A DNA stretch of 52,811 nucleotides, from assembly GCA_017461395.1 (NCBI GenBank), contig JAFTYF010000014.1, forward strand, positions 1 through 52,811. Direction: 5' to 3'. A program made the position numbers and the translations under genes. The DNA is from Ruminococcus sp. GTDB lineage: Bacteria; Bacillota; Clostridia; Oscillospirales; Ruminococcaceae. Every line of letters starts with the position of its first letter. Positions within the stretch are counted from its first letter, which is position 1. This document shows positions 1-8,225 of the stretch, piece by piece. Below the pieces are notes generated by a model. The model saw nothing but the letters and a program-made list of their open reading frames with translations, was not told the origin of the DNA and did not search any database.

Positions 1-209
1 ACAAGAATAACAGCGATGATGATCATGATTTCTCCGAGCGAAAATGGGAATATTCCGCTGATAAACGAGAAACAGCTTGTTATCACGGGGAATATATTCA
101 TGACGTAAAAATCTGCAAAATTGGTGCTGAGACGCGCGATAATATGTATAACGACCATTAAAATTATAAGAAGTGCCGGAATTACATAGCGTTTTTTTAG
201 TTTTATCAA
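1..209 (-). CDS. DUF3810-like membrane protein (N-terminal part)
   Basis: Only the first 69 codons are inside the window; the gene runs off the left edge. Translation from TTG at 209 gives a basic start (MIKLKKRYVIP), a hydrophobic first membrane segment, then STNFADFYVMNIFP and SGIFPFSLGEIM, followed by a second hydrophobic stretch. The N-F-A-D-x-Y-V and PFSLGE motifs are those I recognise from DUF3810 membrane proteins, whose function is unknown. The TTG start is preferred because AGGCGGTGA lies about six bases before it; an in-frame GTG at 218 is too close to that site. A terminator precedes it at 236-269. Confidence 0.6.
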   Translation of the reverse strand, partial: MIKLKKRYVIPALLIILMVVIHIIARLSTNFADFYVMNIFPVITSCFSFISGIFPFSLGEIMIIIAVIL

Positions 210-235
210 GGAATTCACCGCCTTTTTGATATTGT

Positions 236-269
236 GTAAAAAAGACCAGCCGCCTGAACGGCTGGTCTT
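236..269 (-). terminator. Rho-independent terminator after the GH3-like gene
   Basis: An 11-bp perfect stem (AAGACCAGCCG, 242-252, with CGGCTGGTCTT, 259-269) and a six-base loop are followed on the minus strand by a run of six T. It ends the minus-strand gene whose stop is at 284 and separates it from the DUF3810 gene. Confidence 0.9.
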
Positions 270-283
270 ATTTATTTGTGAGG

Positions 284-1822
284 TCAGATAAGACCCATTT
301 CCGCTTTTTCAGCGAGTATGCGTGCTACACTTTCGTCGATTCTTTTTTCCATGATTTCACCTGATTCAACAGCTGCGCATACTGCTTCAACAGCTTCTTC
401 AAGATCAGCGGGATGCAGAACGATATCAGCTCCGGCGTTGATTGCCATAACTGCTGCTTCGCCGGCGGAATATTTCTTTGTGATTGCACTTGCCTTGTGG
501 GATTCAGTAATAATGATTCCGTCAAATTCAAGCTCGTTTCTGAGGATTCCAGTGACAGCGGTATATGAAAGACTGCAGGGAAGATTGTCGCCGATTCCGG
601 AAACGATGTGGTGACTTACCAGAACGAAATCTGCGCCGGCTTCGATACCGCTTTTGAATGGAAGGAATTCTTCTTTTCTGAGCTGACTGAGACTGCGCTT
701 GATAAGAGCAGATTTACCGTCGTAAGCACCCACACCGGGGAAATGGCAGAGTACAGAGCCGACACCGGCTTCTGAAAGACCTTCTACGAGCTTTGAGACC
801 ATATCAGCGGCGATATTTGCATTGCTGCTGAACACTCTGCTGCCGAGACCATTTTTGCTGTTGGTTCCGAGATCGGCAACCGGAGCAAGATTAATATTGA
901 AGCCGAGGTTGTTAAGGTCAGATCCGAGATCCTTTCCGGCGTTGTATGCAGCATCCTTATCGTTTTTTTCTCCGATCTGCGCCATTGAGCCGGGATTGTA
1001 TATTCCGAGTTTATCAGAAACGGGAGCAAATGTGCCGCCCTCCTCCTGAATGACCGTAAATATTCCGGCACCGGAATTTTCTTGTGCAGCTGTCTGCAAA
1101 TTACGCAGCATAGCGGTTATCTGATTTTTTGATTCAATATTTCCTTTGGAGAATATAAGTCCACCCACTGGATATTTTTTAAGAGAATTTTTTAGCTCCT
1201 TATCAGCATCCGTGGAATAATCACTGCTGCCGGTAAGCTGTTCCGGAGATACAACGAACATCTGACAGACTTTTTCTTCAAGCGTCATCCCCTCCAGAAG
1301 AACGAGCTGAGGCGGTTTTGTTGTTGTTGCTGCAGCAGTTGTTGTGGATTTTGCGGTAGTTATGGCAGCAGTAGTTGTGATGAGAGTTCCAACACCTGTA
1401 CCTGTACCGACCTTAGTTGATGTGAGAATTATCTGCGTACCGCTGCCCGGACGGATAATAGTAGTTTTTGACGGAACCGGAACTCTTTTTGCAGTTGTAG
1501 TAGTTTTCTTGGAAGGCTTTTCAGGAGAAGTTGTAGTTCGTTTAGGAGTATAATTATTATTGGCAGCTGCGTGGTACGGTTTTGCTTTTTTTATGGTAGT
1601 GGTAGTCCAGACGTACTCCGGAATAAAGACGGGAGCAGTCGTGGTAACTATGATTTCATCATCATCAGCTTCATCATCCATGCTTTCAGTGAGAGGTTCT
1701 GTAACGACTTCAATATTGACTATTCCGTCCGGAGCATCGGATTCGGTATCAGTTTTTCCGCAGCTGCACATAGCAAGACAGCAGCTTGTAATCACAAGTA
1801 ACATTTTTTTGAAAAAAGTCAT
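284..1822 (-). CDS. Secreted GH3-family lipoprotein, probably catalytically degenerate
   Basis: A 512-residue protein. The start at 1822 follows a strong AAGGAAGGAG site; the upstream in-frame ATG at 1858 has none. It has a hydrophobic signal segment with a Cys-rich end (LAMCSCGK, likely lipidated), an acidic and Thr-rich linker to about residue 175, then a glycoside hydrolase family 3 N-terminal domain to the end (GMTLEEKVCQMF, NINLAPVADL, HFPGVG, RIDESVARIL). Active NagZ-type enzymes have D-Q-E-G-G-R, D-x-H after KHFPGHG, and a nucleophile Asp in TD[DS]L. Here these positions read QEEGGT, YDGK and TESH. The fold is clear but the usual catalytic residues are missing, so it may be a binding protein or a changed enzyme. 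It lies downstream of a Nudix gene and may share its promoter. Confidence 0.8.
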   Translation of the reverse strand: MTFFKKMLLVITSCCLAMCSCGKTDTESDAPDGIVNIEVVTEPLTESMDDEADDDEIIVTTTAPVFIPEYVWTTTTIKKAKPYHAAANNNYTPKRTTTSPEKPSKKTTTTAKRVPVPSKTTIIRPGSGTQIILTSTKVGTGTGVGTLITTTAAITTAKSTTTAAATTTKPPQLVLLEGMTLEEKVCQMFVVSPEQLTGSSDYSTDADKELKNSLKKYPVGGLIFSKGNIESKNQITAMLRNLQTAAQENSGAGIFTVIQEEGGTFAPVSDKLGIYNPGSMAQIGEKNDKDAAYNAGKDLGSDLNNLGFNINLAPVADLGTNSKNGLGSRVFSSNANIAADMVSKLVEGLSEAGVGSVLCHFPGVGAYDGKSALIKRSLSQLRKEEFLPFKSGIEAGADFVLVSHHIVSGIGDNLPCSLSYTAVTGILRNELEFDGIIITESHKASAITKKYSAGEAAVMAINAGADIVLHPADLEEAVEAVCAAVESGEIMEKRIDESVARILAEKAEMGLI

Positions 1823-1838
1823 AATAAACTCCTTCCTT

Positions 1839-1863
1839 AAACTTTGAGAGAAACTCAAAGTTT
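1839..1863 (-). other. Hairpin between the Nudix and GH3-like genes
   Basis: A 10-bp perfect stem (AAACTTTGAG with CTCAAAGTTT, loop AGAAA) lies between the Nudix stop and the GH3 ribosome site. There is no long T run on the minus strand, so it is more likely an attenuator or mRNA-stability hairpin than a full terminator. Confidence 0.4.
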
Positions 1864-1872
1864 GATTGTCGG

Positions 1873-2286
1873 CTAATGGGATTCCTTTATGGCATTTTTA
1901 GCCTTAGCGACAATAGTTTTATCATTTTCGTATGAAAGAATGTTGGATGCATGAGAAATATCGACCCAGCGAATTTCTGCTATTTCATCCTCCTGAGGAA
2001 CAAAGTCAACATTTTTAGCCTTTGCCAGAAAATAAACAACGACCTTGATCGTATCTTTTTTAGGAGAATATGTAACAGTTTCCCTGAAAGTCGGATCAAT
2101 TATAACATCAATGGAGGTTTCCTCCATGATTTCACGCTGAGCGGTTTCGGTTTCAGTTTCTCCCTTTTCAACGTGTCCTTTCGGAAAAGACCAGTGACCG
2201 CTGTTAATATGCTTTATCAGCAGTATTTCGGTATTTCCGTGAAATTTTCGATACACAATAGCACCGCAGGATTTCTCGTGCTGCAT
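1873..2286 (-). CDS. Nudix hydrolase, diadenosine tetraphosphatase-like
   Basis: A 137-residue single-domain Nudix protein. The Nudix box runs from GHVEKGETE through REIMEET (about residues 37-58) and keeps the metal-binding REUXEE core, with Thr where the last Gly usually is. The N-terminal CGAIVYR strand and the GHWSFPKGH motif are typical of asymmetrical Ap4A hydrolases of the MutT family, which cleave nucleoside polyphosphates in the cytosol. The start has AGAAAGGAA upstream. A minus-strand promoter at 2365-2393 probably serves this gene and perhaps the GH3-like gene behind it. Substrate is inferred from the family only. Confidence 0.85.
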   Translation of the reverse strand: MQHEKSCGAIVYRKFHGNTEILLIKHINSGHWSFPKGHVEKGETETETAQREIMEETSIDVIIDPTFRETVTYSPKKDTIKVVVYFLAKAKNVDFVPQEDEIAEIRWVDISHASNILSYENDKTIVAKAKNAIKESH

Positions 2287-2364
2287 AGTTATTCCTTTCT
2301 TGCGCCGGATGTGAGAAGCAGCAGAATGATCTGCAGGGCGCAGTAATAAAGTGGATTCACAATT

Positions 2365-2393
2365 ATTATATCATGTTTTGTTAAATTTGTCTA
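2365..2393 (-). promoter_or_regulatory. Sigma-A type promoter for the Nudix gene
   Basis: On the minus strand TAGACA (2393-2388), a 17-bp spacer and a perfect TATAAT (2370-2365) point toward the Nudix gene. The leader of about 70 nt contains a GC-rich GCGCC...GGCGC inverted repeat (about 2295-2340). Confidence 0.7.
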
Positions 2394-2497
2394 TACCTGA
2401 AAAAAGAAAATTATGTGATAATTTGTGGAAAGCAGAAATGTTTTTGTTACAGCAAAGAAAATCAGCCGTCTTTTTTGAGTACAGCTTAAAATTAATC

Positions 2498-2526
2498 TTG
2501 ACAAGTCTCTTAAAATATATTATAAT
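2498..2526 (+). promoter_or_regulatory. Consensus promoter of greA
   Basis: Perfect TTGACA (2498-2503) and perfect TATAAT (2521-2526) with a 17-bp spacer, ending 36 bp before the greA ATG at 2563. There is no other promoter this strong before lysS, so greA and lysS are probably cotranscribed. Confidence 0.9.
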
Positions 2527-2562
2527 AAGGATTACTGTAATTTATGTAAGGAGTGCATTAAA

Positions 2563-2598
2563 ATGGCTTTGAAAAAAATGTCAAGAGACAGCTATTAA
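2563..2598 (+). other. greA: Original greA start, closed after 11 codons by an in-frame TAA
   Basis: ATG at 2563 follows a textbook TAAGGAG site and reads MALKKMSRDSY, then TAA at 2596-2598, then KLMAELDDLK in the same frame. GreA proteins usually continue here as Y-E-K-L, so a single G-to-T change (GAA to TAA) would explain the stop. The next in-frame ATG is only six bases after the stop, which would favour reinitiation. Confidence 0.8.
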
Positions 2599-2604
2599 AA
2601 GCTT

Positions 2605-3033
2605 ATGGCTGAGCTTGATGACCTTAAAATCAATAAACGTAAGGAAGTTGCTGAGAGACTGAAGGTGGCTCGTTCATACGGAGACCTTTCCGAAAATGCT
2701 GAGTATGATGAGGCAAAGAATGAACAGGCTATCCTTGAAGCTCAGATCGCTGAACTTCAGTATACAATCGACAATGCTGAGATCGTTGATGAATCCAGTA
2801 TCTCTGTTGACGAGATCGGAATGAGCTCAAAGATCACTATAAAGCGTCTTGATAACGGCAAGATCGAAACCTTTACTATTGTGGGAACAAACCACGCTAA
2901 CGTAAGAGAAGGAAAGATTTCTGACGAATCACCGATAGGTAAGGCGGCAATGAAAAAGAAGGTCGGAGATATTTTCATGGTTGAGGCTCCTGCCGGCGAG
3001 CTCAGATTTGAGGTTCTTGAGATCTCCAAGTAA
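2605..3033 (+). CDS. greA: Transcription elongation factor GreA (N-terminally shortened frame)
   Basis: A 142-residue frame covering nearly all of GreA. GreA enters the RNA polymerase secondary channel and stimulates cleavage of backtracked transcripts. The N-terminal coiled coil (residues 1-65) keeps the acidic tip GDLSENAEYDEA, and the C-terminal FKBP-like globular domain is intact (ISDESPIGKAAMKKKVGD, ending RFEVLEISK). The natural start at 2563 is cut off by a TAA at 2596, so about 14 residues at the base of the first helix are lost unless the stop is read through. The ATG at 2605 has no good ribosome site of its own, so translation probably depends on reinitiation. lysS follows 80 bp downstream. 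Confidence 0.85.
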   Translation: MAELDDLKINKRKEVAERLKVARSYGDLSENAEYDEAKNEQAILEAQIAELQYTIDNAEIVDESSISVDEIGMSSKITIKRLDNGKIETFTIVGTNHANVREGKISDESPIGKAAMKKKVGDIFMVEAPAGELRFEVLEISK

Positions 3034-3113
3034 ACGGAGTATATCTTTTGCAGCGTAAATGGCTTACCGTGCAGGAATGTCAGCGCTGCCTGCAGAAAGG
3101 AAAGTAAAAAACA

Positions 3114-4691
3114 ATGAGTGAAAACATTGAAAATCAGGTTCAGGAAGAGCCTGTTGTTGATATAAATATCCTTAAGAAGGATCGTCTTGATAAGCTTGCT
3201 GCTCTCAGAGAAGCAGGAAGAGATCCCTACCAGATTACAAAGTTTGATGTGACAGGTCTTGCAGCTGACTATAAGGCTGAGTATGAGGCTAAAGAAGCTG
3301 CAATTCTTGCCGAAGCTGGAGATGACGAGGAAAAGGCAAAGGCTGAAATCGAGGCTCTTAATGAGAATATCGTCCGTCTTGCAGGACGTATCATGAGCTG
3401 GCGTGATATGGGTAAAGCAAACTTTATTGATATCCGTGACGGCTCTGACAGAATACAGGTGTATATCCGCTCCAACGAGGTTGGTGCTGATCTTTTCAAG
3501 GAATTCAAGAAAAAGTGGGATATCGGTGATATCATCGGTGTTGAAGGATTTGTATTCAGAACAAAGAAGGGCGAGATTTCTATTCATGCAAAGAATATCG
3601 TACTTCTTTCAAAGTCACTTCTTCCTCTCCCCGAAAAATGGCACGGTCTCAAAGATCAGGATATGAGATACCGTCAGCGTTATGTTGATCTTATCGTAAA
3701 TCCCGATGTAAAGGATACATTTGTAAAGAGAAGCCGCATCATTACTGAGATCAGAAATTATCTCGACAATCTCGGCTATATTGAGGTTGAAACTCCTGTA
3801 CTTCTCCCTATCCAGATTGCTGCTGCTGCAAGACCGTTCAAGACTCACCACAATACTCTTGACATGGATATGTTCATGCGTATCGAGACAGAGCTTAATC
3901 TCAAAAAGCTCATCGTAGGCGGCTTTGACCGTGTTTACGAAGTCGGAAGAATCTTCCGAAACGAGGGTATGGATACTTCCCACAACCCTGAGTTCACTAC
4001 CATCGAGATGTATCAGGCATATACTGACTATATCGGCATGATGGATATTATCGAGAATATGTACAGAACTATCGCAAGAAATGTCTGCGGAACTGCTAAG
4101 ATAACATATCAGGGCGTTGAGATAGACATGGAAAGTCCATGGGAGCGTCTTACAATGGCTGAGTCTGTAAAGAAGTATGCGGGCGTTGACTATAACGACT
4201 GGGCTACAGACGAGGATGCAAGAGCTTGCGCAAAGGCTCACGGAGTAGAAGTTGAAGAAGGCAAAAATGCTACAAAGGGACACGTTCTCATTGCATTCTT
4301 TGATGCGTTTGTTGAGGATAAGCTCATTCAGCCTACTATTATATACGACTATCCTGTTGAAAATTCTCCTCTTGCAAAGAGAAAGCCTACAGATCCCGCA
4401 TTTACTGAGCGTTTTGAATACTTTATCTTCTGCCGTGAAATGGGAAATGCTTTCTCTGAGCTTAATGATCCTATTGATCAGAAGGAGCGTTTCGTACAGC
4501 AGGTTGAAGCAAGACGTGCTCTCGGCGATACAACAGGCGAGGTCGATGAGGACTTCGTAACAGCTCTTGAATACGGACTGCCTCCTACGGGCGGACTTGG
4601 CTTTGGTCTTGACAGACTTGTAATGCTTCTTACTGACAGTCCGTCTATCAGAGATGTACTTCTTTTCCCGACAATGCGTCCGTTAGGCTGA
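3114..4691 (+). CDS. lysS: Lysyl-tRNA synthetase, class II
   Basis: A 525-residue cytosolic class II enzyme that charges tRNA-Lys with lysine using ATP. An N-terminal OB-fold anticodon-binding domain (about residues 60-170, LAGRIMSWRDMGKANFIDIRD) is followed by the catalytic core: motif 1 region near EVETPVLLP, ARPFKTHHNTLDMDMFMRIETELNLKKL, motif 2 VGRIFRNEGMDTSHNPEFTTIEMYQAY, and motif 3 GLGFGLDRLVMLLTDSPSIRDVLLFP. The usual I-x-G-G-A-x-A-R-P-F reads IQIAAAARPF, a small departure. GAAAGGAAAG precedes the start. It lies in the usual greA-lysS order. Confidence 0.97.
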   Translation: MSENIENQVQEEPVVDINILKKDRLDKLAALREAGRDPYQITKFDVTGLAADYKAEYEAKEAAILAEAGDDEEKAKAEIEALNENIVRLAGRIMSWRDMGKANFIDIRDGSDRIQVYIRSNEVGADLFKEFKKKWDIGDIIGVEGFVFRTKKGEISIHAKNIVLLSKSLLPLPEKWHGLKDQDMRYRQRYVDLIVNPDVKDTFVKRSRIITEIRNYLDNLGYIEVETPVLLPIQIAAAARPFKTHHNTLDMDMFMRIETELNLKKLIVGGFDRVYEVGRIFRNEGMDTSHNPEFTTIEMYQAYTDYIGMMDIIENMYRTIARNVCGTAKITYQGVEIDMESPWERLTMAESVKKYAGVDYNDWATDEDARACAKAHGVEVEEGKNATKGHVLIAFFDAFVEDKLIQPTIIYDYPVENSPLAKRKPTDPAFTERFEYFIFCREMGNAFSELNDPIDQKERFVQQVEARRALGDTTGEVDEDFVTALEYGLPPTGGLGFGLDRLVMLLTDSPSIRDVLLFPTMRPLG

Positions 4692-4701
4692 TCGGTCTGA
4701 A

Positions 4702-5616
4702 ATGAAGGATAAAGAAAAGAAAATAGTGTCTCCTGCTGACGACGCCGATGACAGGCTTGATATAAAAAAGAGCGTTTTTGAAGTCAATAAGGAACTCCGT
4801 ATCCAGCGTGAAAAGGAAGAAGAAGCTCAGCAGGAAGAAATCAGGCGGCGTATCGCTGAACGTGAAAAAAAACGTCAGGAAGAATACGACAAGCGTATCC
4901 TTGAAGAAAAAAAGGAACTTATGCGTCTGAAACAGGGCATTATAGAAGAATCTGAGGAGATCCATGAGGAGACCGAAGAAACGGTAAAGCTGACATTTTG
5001 GAAAAAAGTCGGAAATTTCTTTTATCATAATAAATGGTGGCTCGGAATAGCGGCGGTATTTGTATTTATTGCTGTCGTTCTGACACACAATGTTCTTACT
5101 AAAAAAAATCCGGATGTTATCGTTCTTGTGGTATGCGGTGACGGTACTATCGGAAACGCTCCGAAACTTAAAGATTATATCACCGATATGTCTGAGGATC
5201 TCAATGACAACGGAAAAACAGAGGGCGCTGTATATTTCATTCACAGACCTGATAATGCTGCCGGAGGATATGCAAACGGCTCGGATACAAGCCTTGTGAC
5301 GCAGCTTAACAGTTCTGAAAGCGTTATCGTTATAGGCGACAGCAAATTACTTGAGGCTGTTGATCCGGAAAAGGATCTTATAGATCTAAGTGAAATGTTT
5401 CCTGATAATATCAATATCAGAAGCGGCAGATTCTATCTGAAAAATACTAATTTTGCAGATCGTGCCGGTTTAGAGGAGAGCGATATTCCATATGATCTTT
5501 TTATTGCAGTAAGAAAGCCTCAGCAGCGGCTTTACACAACTAAAGAGGAAATGGAAAAAACTCTCGAAAAGGATATTCCTGTTCTGGAAAAAATAATCAG
5601 CGATCTCTCAAAATGA
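4702..5616 (+). CDS. Single-pass membrane protein with cytoplasmic coiled coil, unknown function
   Basis: A 304-residue protein that begins 10 nt after the lysS stop without a strong ribosome site, suggesting coupling to lysS. Residues 1-90 are very charged and helical (KEEEAQQEEIRRRIAEREKK), predicted coiled coil on the cytoplasmic side. One membrane helix follows (about 112-133, WWLGIAAVFVFIAVVL), then a roughly 170-residue extracytoplasmic domain with DVIVLVVCGDGTIGN and ESVIVIGDSKLLEAV. I do not recognise a family; the outer part loosely resembles periplasmic solute-binding folds. No catalytic motif is visible. Confidence 0.75.
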   Translation: MKDKEKKIVSPADDADDRLDIKKSVFEVNKELRIQREKEEEAQQEEIRRRIAEREKKRQEEYDKRILEEKKELMRLKQGIIEESEEIHEETEETVKLTFWKKVGNFFYHNKWWLGIAAVFVFIAVVLTHNVLTKKNPDVIVLVVCGDGTIGNAPKLKDYITDMSEDLNDNGKTEGAVYFIHRPDNAAGGYANGSDTSLVTQLNSSESVIVIGDSKLLEAVDPEKDLIDLSEMFPDNINIRSGRFYLKNTNFADRAGLEESDIPYDLFIAVRKPQQRLYTTKEEMEKTLEKDIPVLEKIISDLSK

Positions 5617-5633
5617 TCTGAATATTCAAATAT

Positions 5634-5664
5634 AAGGCGGTGTATGAATGTACATCGCCTTTTG
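5634..5664 (+). terminator. Terminator of the greA-lysS operon
   Basis: An 11-bp stem (AAGGCGGTGTA, 5634-5644, with TACATCGCCTT, 5651-5661, one G-U pair), a six-base loop and TTTTG, 18 bp after the stop of the membrane protein gene. Confidence 0.85.
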
Positions 5665-5697
5665 TTACTAAAATTTTAAAATAATGTTGATTTTATC

Positions 5698-5726
5698 TTG
5701 ACAAACTTAGAAATATGTGGCATAAT
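5698..5726 (+). promoter_or_regulatory. Promoter of the GH9-CBM3c cellulase
   Basis: TTGACA (5698-5703), 17-bp spacer, CATAAT (5721-5726). The leader to the start codon is about 40 nt. Confidence 0.8.
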
Positions 5727-5773
5727 TGACATAATAAAATTTATATTGCTCTGTCAGCACAAGGAGCAATAAA

Positions 5774-8155
5774 ATGGGGGAGAAAACTATGTTTAAAAAA
5801 TTGACAAGCGCTGCGTTATCAGCAGCAATGATAGCTTCCGTTGTCGGGGCTGTCAACATCTCTGCTCCGGCATCAGATGTGTTTAAGACAACAGCAACAG
5901 CTGCTTCAGAAAATCCTGATTATGCAGAGGCACTTCAGAAATCCCTGTATTTCTATGAATGCCAGCAGGCAGGTCCGCTTCCGGAATGGAACCGTGTTGA
6001 GTGGCGTGCCGATTCAACAATGATCGACGAGATCAAGGGAGGCTGGTATGACGCTGGTGACCATGTAAAGTTCAATTTGCCTATGGCGTATACGACATCT
6101 GTTCTTGCATGGGGACTTTATCAGTATCCGGAAGGAATTGAAAACAGCGGCGAAATGCAGAATTATGTAAATAATCTCGAATTTGTTCTTGATTACTTCG
6201 TTGACTGCGACCTCGGTGATGAGATTGTTTTTCAGGTAGGTAACGGTACTATTGACCATACATGGTGGGGACCAGTCGAACTTTATCAGTATGGTATGGA
6301 GGACGCTGGTACATCATATGAGGAAGCGCGTGAGATTTATAAGGCTTCTTCCGGATGTTCGGCTGTATTTGGCGGAATGTCAGCTGCTCTTGCATCAGGC
6401 TACTGCGCTCTTAAAGGAAGAGTAGACGATTCAAAGCTTGCTGAATACCTTGAACACGCTGAGCATATTTTCGAGGTTGCTGCAACATCTCCTAGTGATG
6501 AAGTGTATGCTCTCAGTAATGCACCAAACTTCTATCGTTCAAGTCATTTTTATGATGAGCTTTTCTATGCCGCAAACTGGCTTTATATCGCTACCGGCGA
6601 TAAGGCATACCTTGATAAGGCAGCAAGCTATATTCCGAATCTTGATAAGGAGCTTGGACAGGATGTTCTTAAATATACATGGTGTATGTGCTGGGACGAT
6701 GTAATGCAGGGCGCAATGCTCCTTTATGCTATCAATACAAAGGATGCTACATATATCAATCATGTAAAGAAGCACGTTGATTATCTGACATATGATGTTG
6801 AAAGAGTCGATGGCAAGCTTGCATATATTCATAACTGGGGCTGTGCAAGATATGCTCAGACAGCCGCTTTTATTACTGCTGTTGCTTCTGATACTGTTCT
6901 TGCTGATACAGATACTTCTGATTATGAGAAATTCTACGAAACCCAAATCAATTATGTCCTTGGTGATAATCCGACTTGTCAGAGCTATGTTGTAGGTTAT
7001 GGCGATAAGCCTGCTCACAACGCTCACCACAGAACAGCTCATGGCTCATGGAAAAATGATATCTATATGCCTGAGCGCAACAGACACACTCTCTATGGTG
7101 CACTTGCCGGAGGTCCTACACAGGACGGTTCTTACGAGGACGACAGAAACAACTACATCAACAATGAGGTTGCAACTGACTATAATGCCGGATTTACAGC
7201 TATTCTCTGCAAAATGCTCGACAAGTACGGCGGAAAATCTGATCCGACATTTCCTCAGCCTGAAAAGCATGACGGTCCCGAGTTTTTTGTAGAAACTCTC
7301 AACAAGGGAAGCACAGACAGCGGAATTACTCTCAGCTTCAAGATCACAAACCACTCTGCATGGCCGGCAAGAGTACAGGACAATATTTCCTTCCGCTATT
7401 TTATGGATCTCAGTGAATTTGCCGATGCCGGAATTGATCCGGCGAGCATCGTTATCCGCTGCGACCGTGACCAGTCTGCAATGTATGCTGCAAAGGGCAT
7501 AAAGCCAGCAGAAATCTCAAAGCCTGTAAAGTATGACGGAAATATTTACTATGTTGAAGTTACACTTCCTGACGGACGTGCTGTTCTTCCTGTTTCTGAG
7601 GGAATGCAGCAGTGTGAAATTCTTCTTGCATTTGTCTGTCCGAATTACGGAAGCGGCTGGGATGCTTCAAACGACTTCTCAAACAAGGAAATTCTTGACG
7701 CTAAGCCTACAACAGACGCAACAGGAAGCACTCACGGTGTAATGTCACCTTATGTTCCTGTGTATGTGAACGGCGAGCTCTACTACGGCTACGAGCCGGA
7801 CGGCACATACAAGGACGGTCTTGGTGATACAGGAACTGATACCCCCGTTCCTCCTGTTACAGAACCTCCGACAGATCCAACAACAGATCCTACAACTAAG
7901 CCTGTTCCGGATGTTAACTATGGTGACGCTAACTGTGACGGGGAGCTTTCTCTGTCAGATGCAATACTTATCATGCAGGTTCTTGGAAATCCTGACGTAT
8001 ATGCTGTAGGAGGCTCTGACAAGTCTTCAATGACGCCGCAGGGTGCGGTAAATTCTGATTGCTCGAATGTAGGCGACGGCATCACAAACAAAGATGCTCT
8101 TGCTGTACAGAAAAAGCTTCTCATGCTCATTGATAAGCTTCCTGAAAGCAACTGA
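5774..8155 (+). CDS. GH9 cellulase with CBM3c and dockerin
   Basis: A 793-residue secreted cellulosomal endoglucanase of glycoside hydrolase family 9, theme B layout. After the signal peptide (MFKKLTSAALSAAMIASVVGA) comes the catalytic domain (about 47-480) with GGWYDAGDHVKFNLP (Asp93 and Asp96, the catalytic base pair), GYGDKPAHNAHHRTAHGS and NNEVATDYNAGF (Glu465, the acid). Next is a CBM3c module (about 495-650, PEFFVETLNKG), a Pro-Thr linker, then a dockerin (about 717-790) with Ca-binding repeats DANCDGELSLSDAILIMQVL and VGDGITNKDALAVQKKLL. The dockerin docks it to a scaffoldin cohesin on the cell surface. Starts at 5774 (AAGGAG 7 bases upstream) and 5789 (GGGGAG) are both plausible. All catalytic residues are present. 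Confidence 0.95.
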   Translation: MGEKTMFKKLTSAALSAAMIASVVGAVNISAPASDVFKTTATAASENPDYAEALQKSLYFYECQQAGPLPEWNRVEWRADSTMIDEIKGGWYDAGDHVKFNLPMAYTTSVLAWGLYQYPEGIENSGEMQNYVNNLEFVLDYFVDCDLGDEIVFQVGNGTIDHTWWGPVELYQYGMEDAGTSYEEAREIYKASSGCSAVFGGMSAALASGYCALKGRVDDSKLAEYLEHAEHIFEVAATSPSDEVYALSNAPNFYRSSHFYDELFYAANWLYIATGDKAYLDKAASYIPNLDKELGQDVLKYTWCMCWDDVMQGAMLLYAINTKDATYINHVKKHVDYLTYDVERVDGKLAYIHNWGCARYAQTAAFITAVASDTVLADTDTSDYEKFYETQINYVLGDNPTCQSYVVGYGDKPAHNAHHRTAHGSWKNDIYMPERNRHTLYGALAGGPTQDGSYEDDRNNYINNEVATDYNAGFTAILCKMLDKYGGKSDPTFPQPEKHDGPEFFVETLNKGSTDSGITLSFKITNHSAWPARVQDNISFRYFMDLSEFADAGIDPASIVIRCDRDQSAMYAAKGIKPAEISKPVKYDGNIYYVEVTLPDGRAVLPVSEGMQQCEILLAFVCPNYGSGWDASNDFSNKEILDAKPTTDATGSTHGVMSPYVPVYVNGELYYGYEPDGTYKDGLGDTGTDTPVPPVTEPPTDPTTDPTTKPVPDVNYGDANCDGELSLSDAILIMQVLGNPDVYAVGGSDKSSMTPQGAVNSDCSNVGDGITNKDALAVQKKLLMLIDKLPESN

Positions 8156-8161
8156 TATGCA

Positions 8162-8198
8162 AAGGTTCCGTATTCGCATGAATGCGGAACCTTTTTTG
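8162..8198 (+). terminator. Terminator of the GH9 gene
   Basis: AAGGTTCCG (8162-8170) pairs with CGGAACCTT with an inner ATTC/GAAT stem, then a run of six T. The next gene starts only 28 bp on and shows no promoter in the gap, so some read-through is likely. Confidence 0.85.
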
Positions 8199-8225
8199 AT
8201 TAATAATATATTCAAGGAGGTCAAA

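Noticed and set aside
2351-2572. A 73-codon open frame before greA
   Set aside because: It overlaps two opposing promoters and has no ribosome site.
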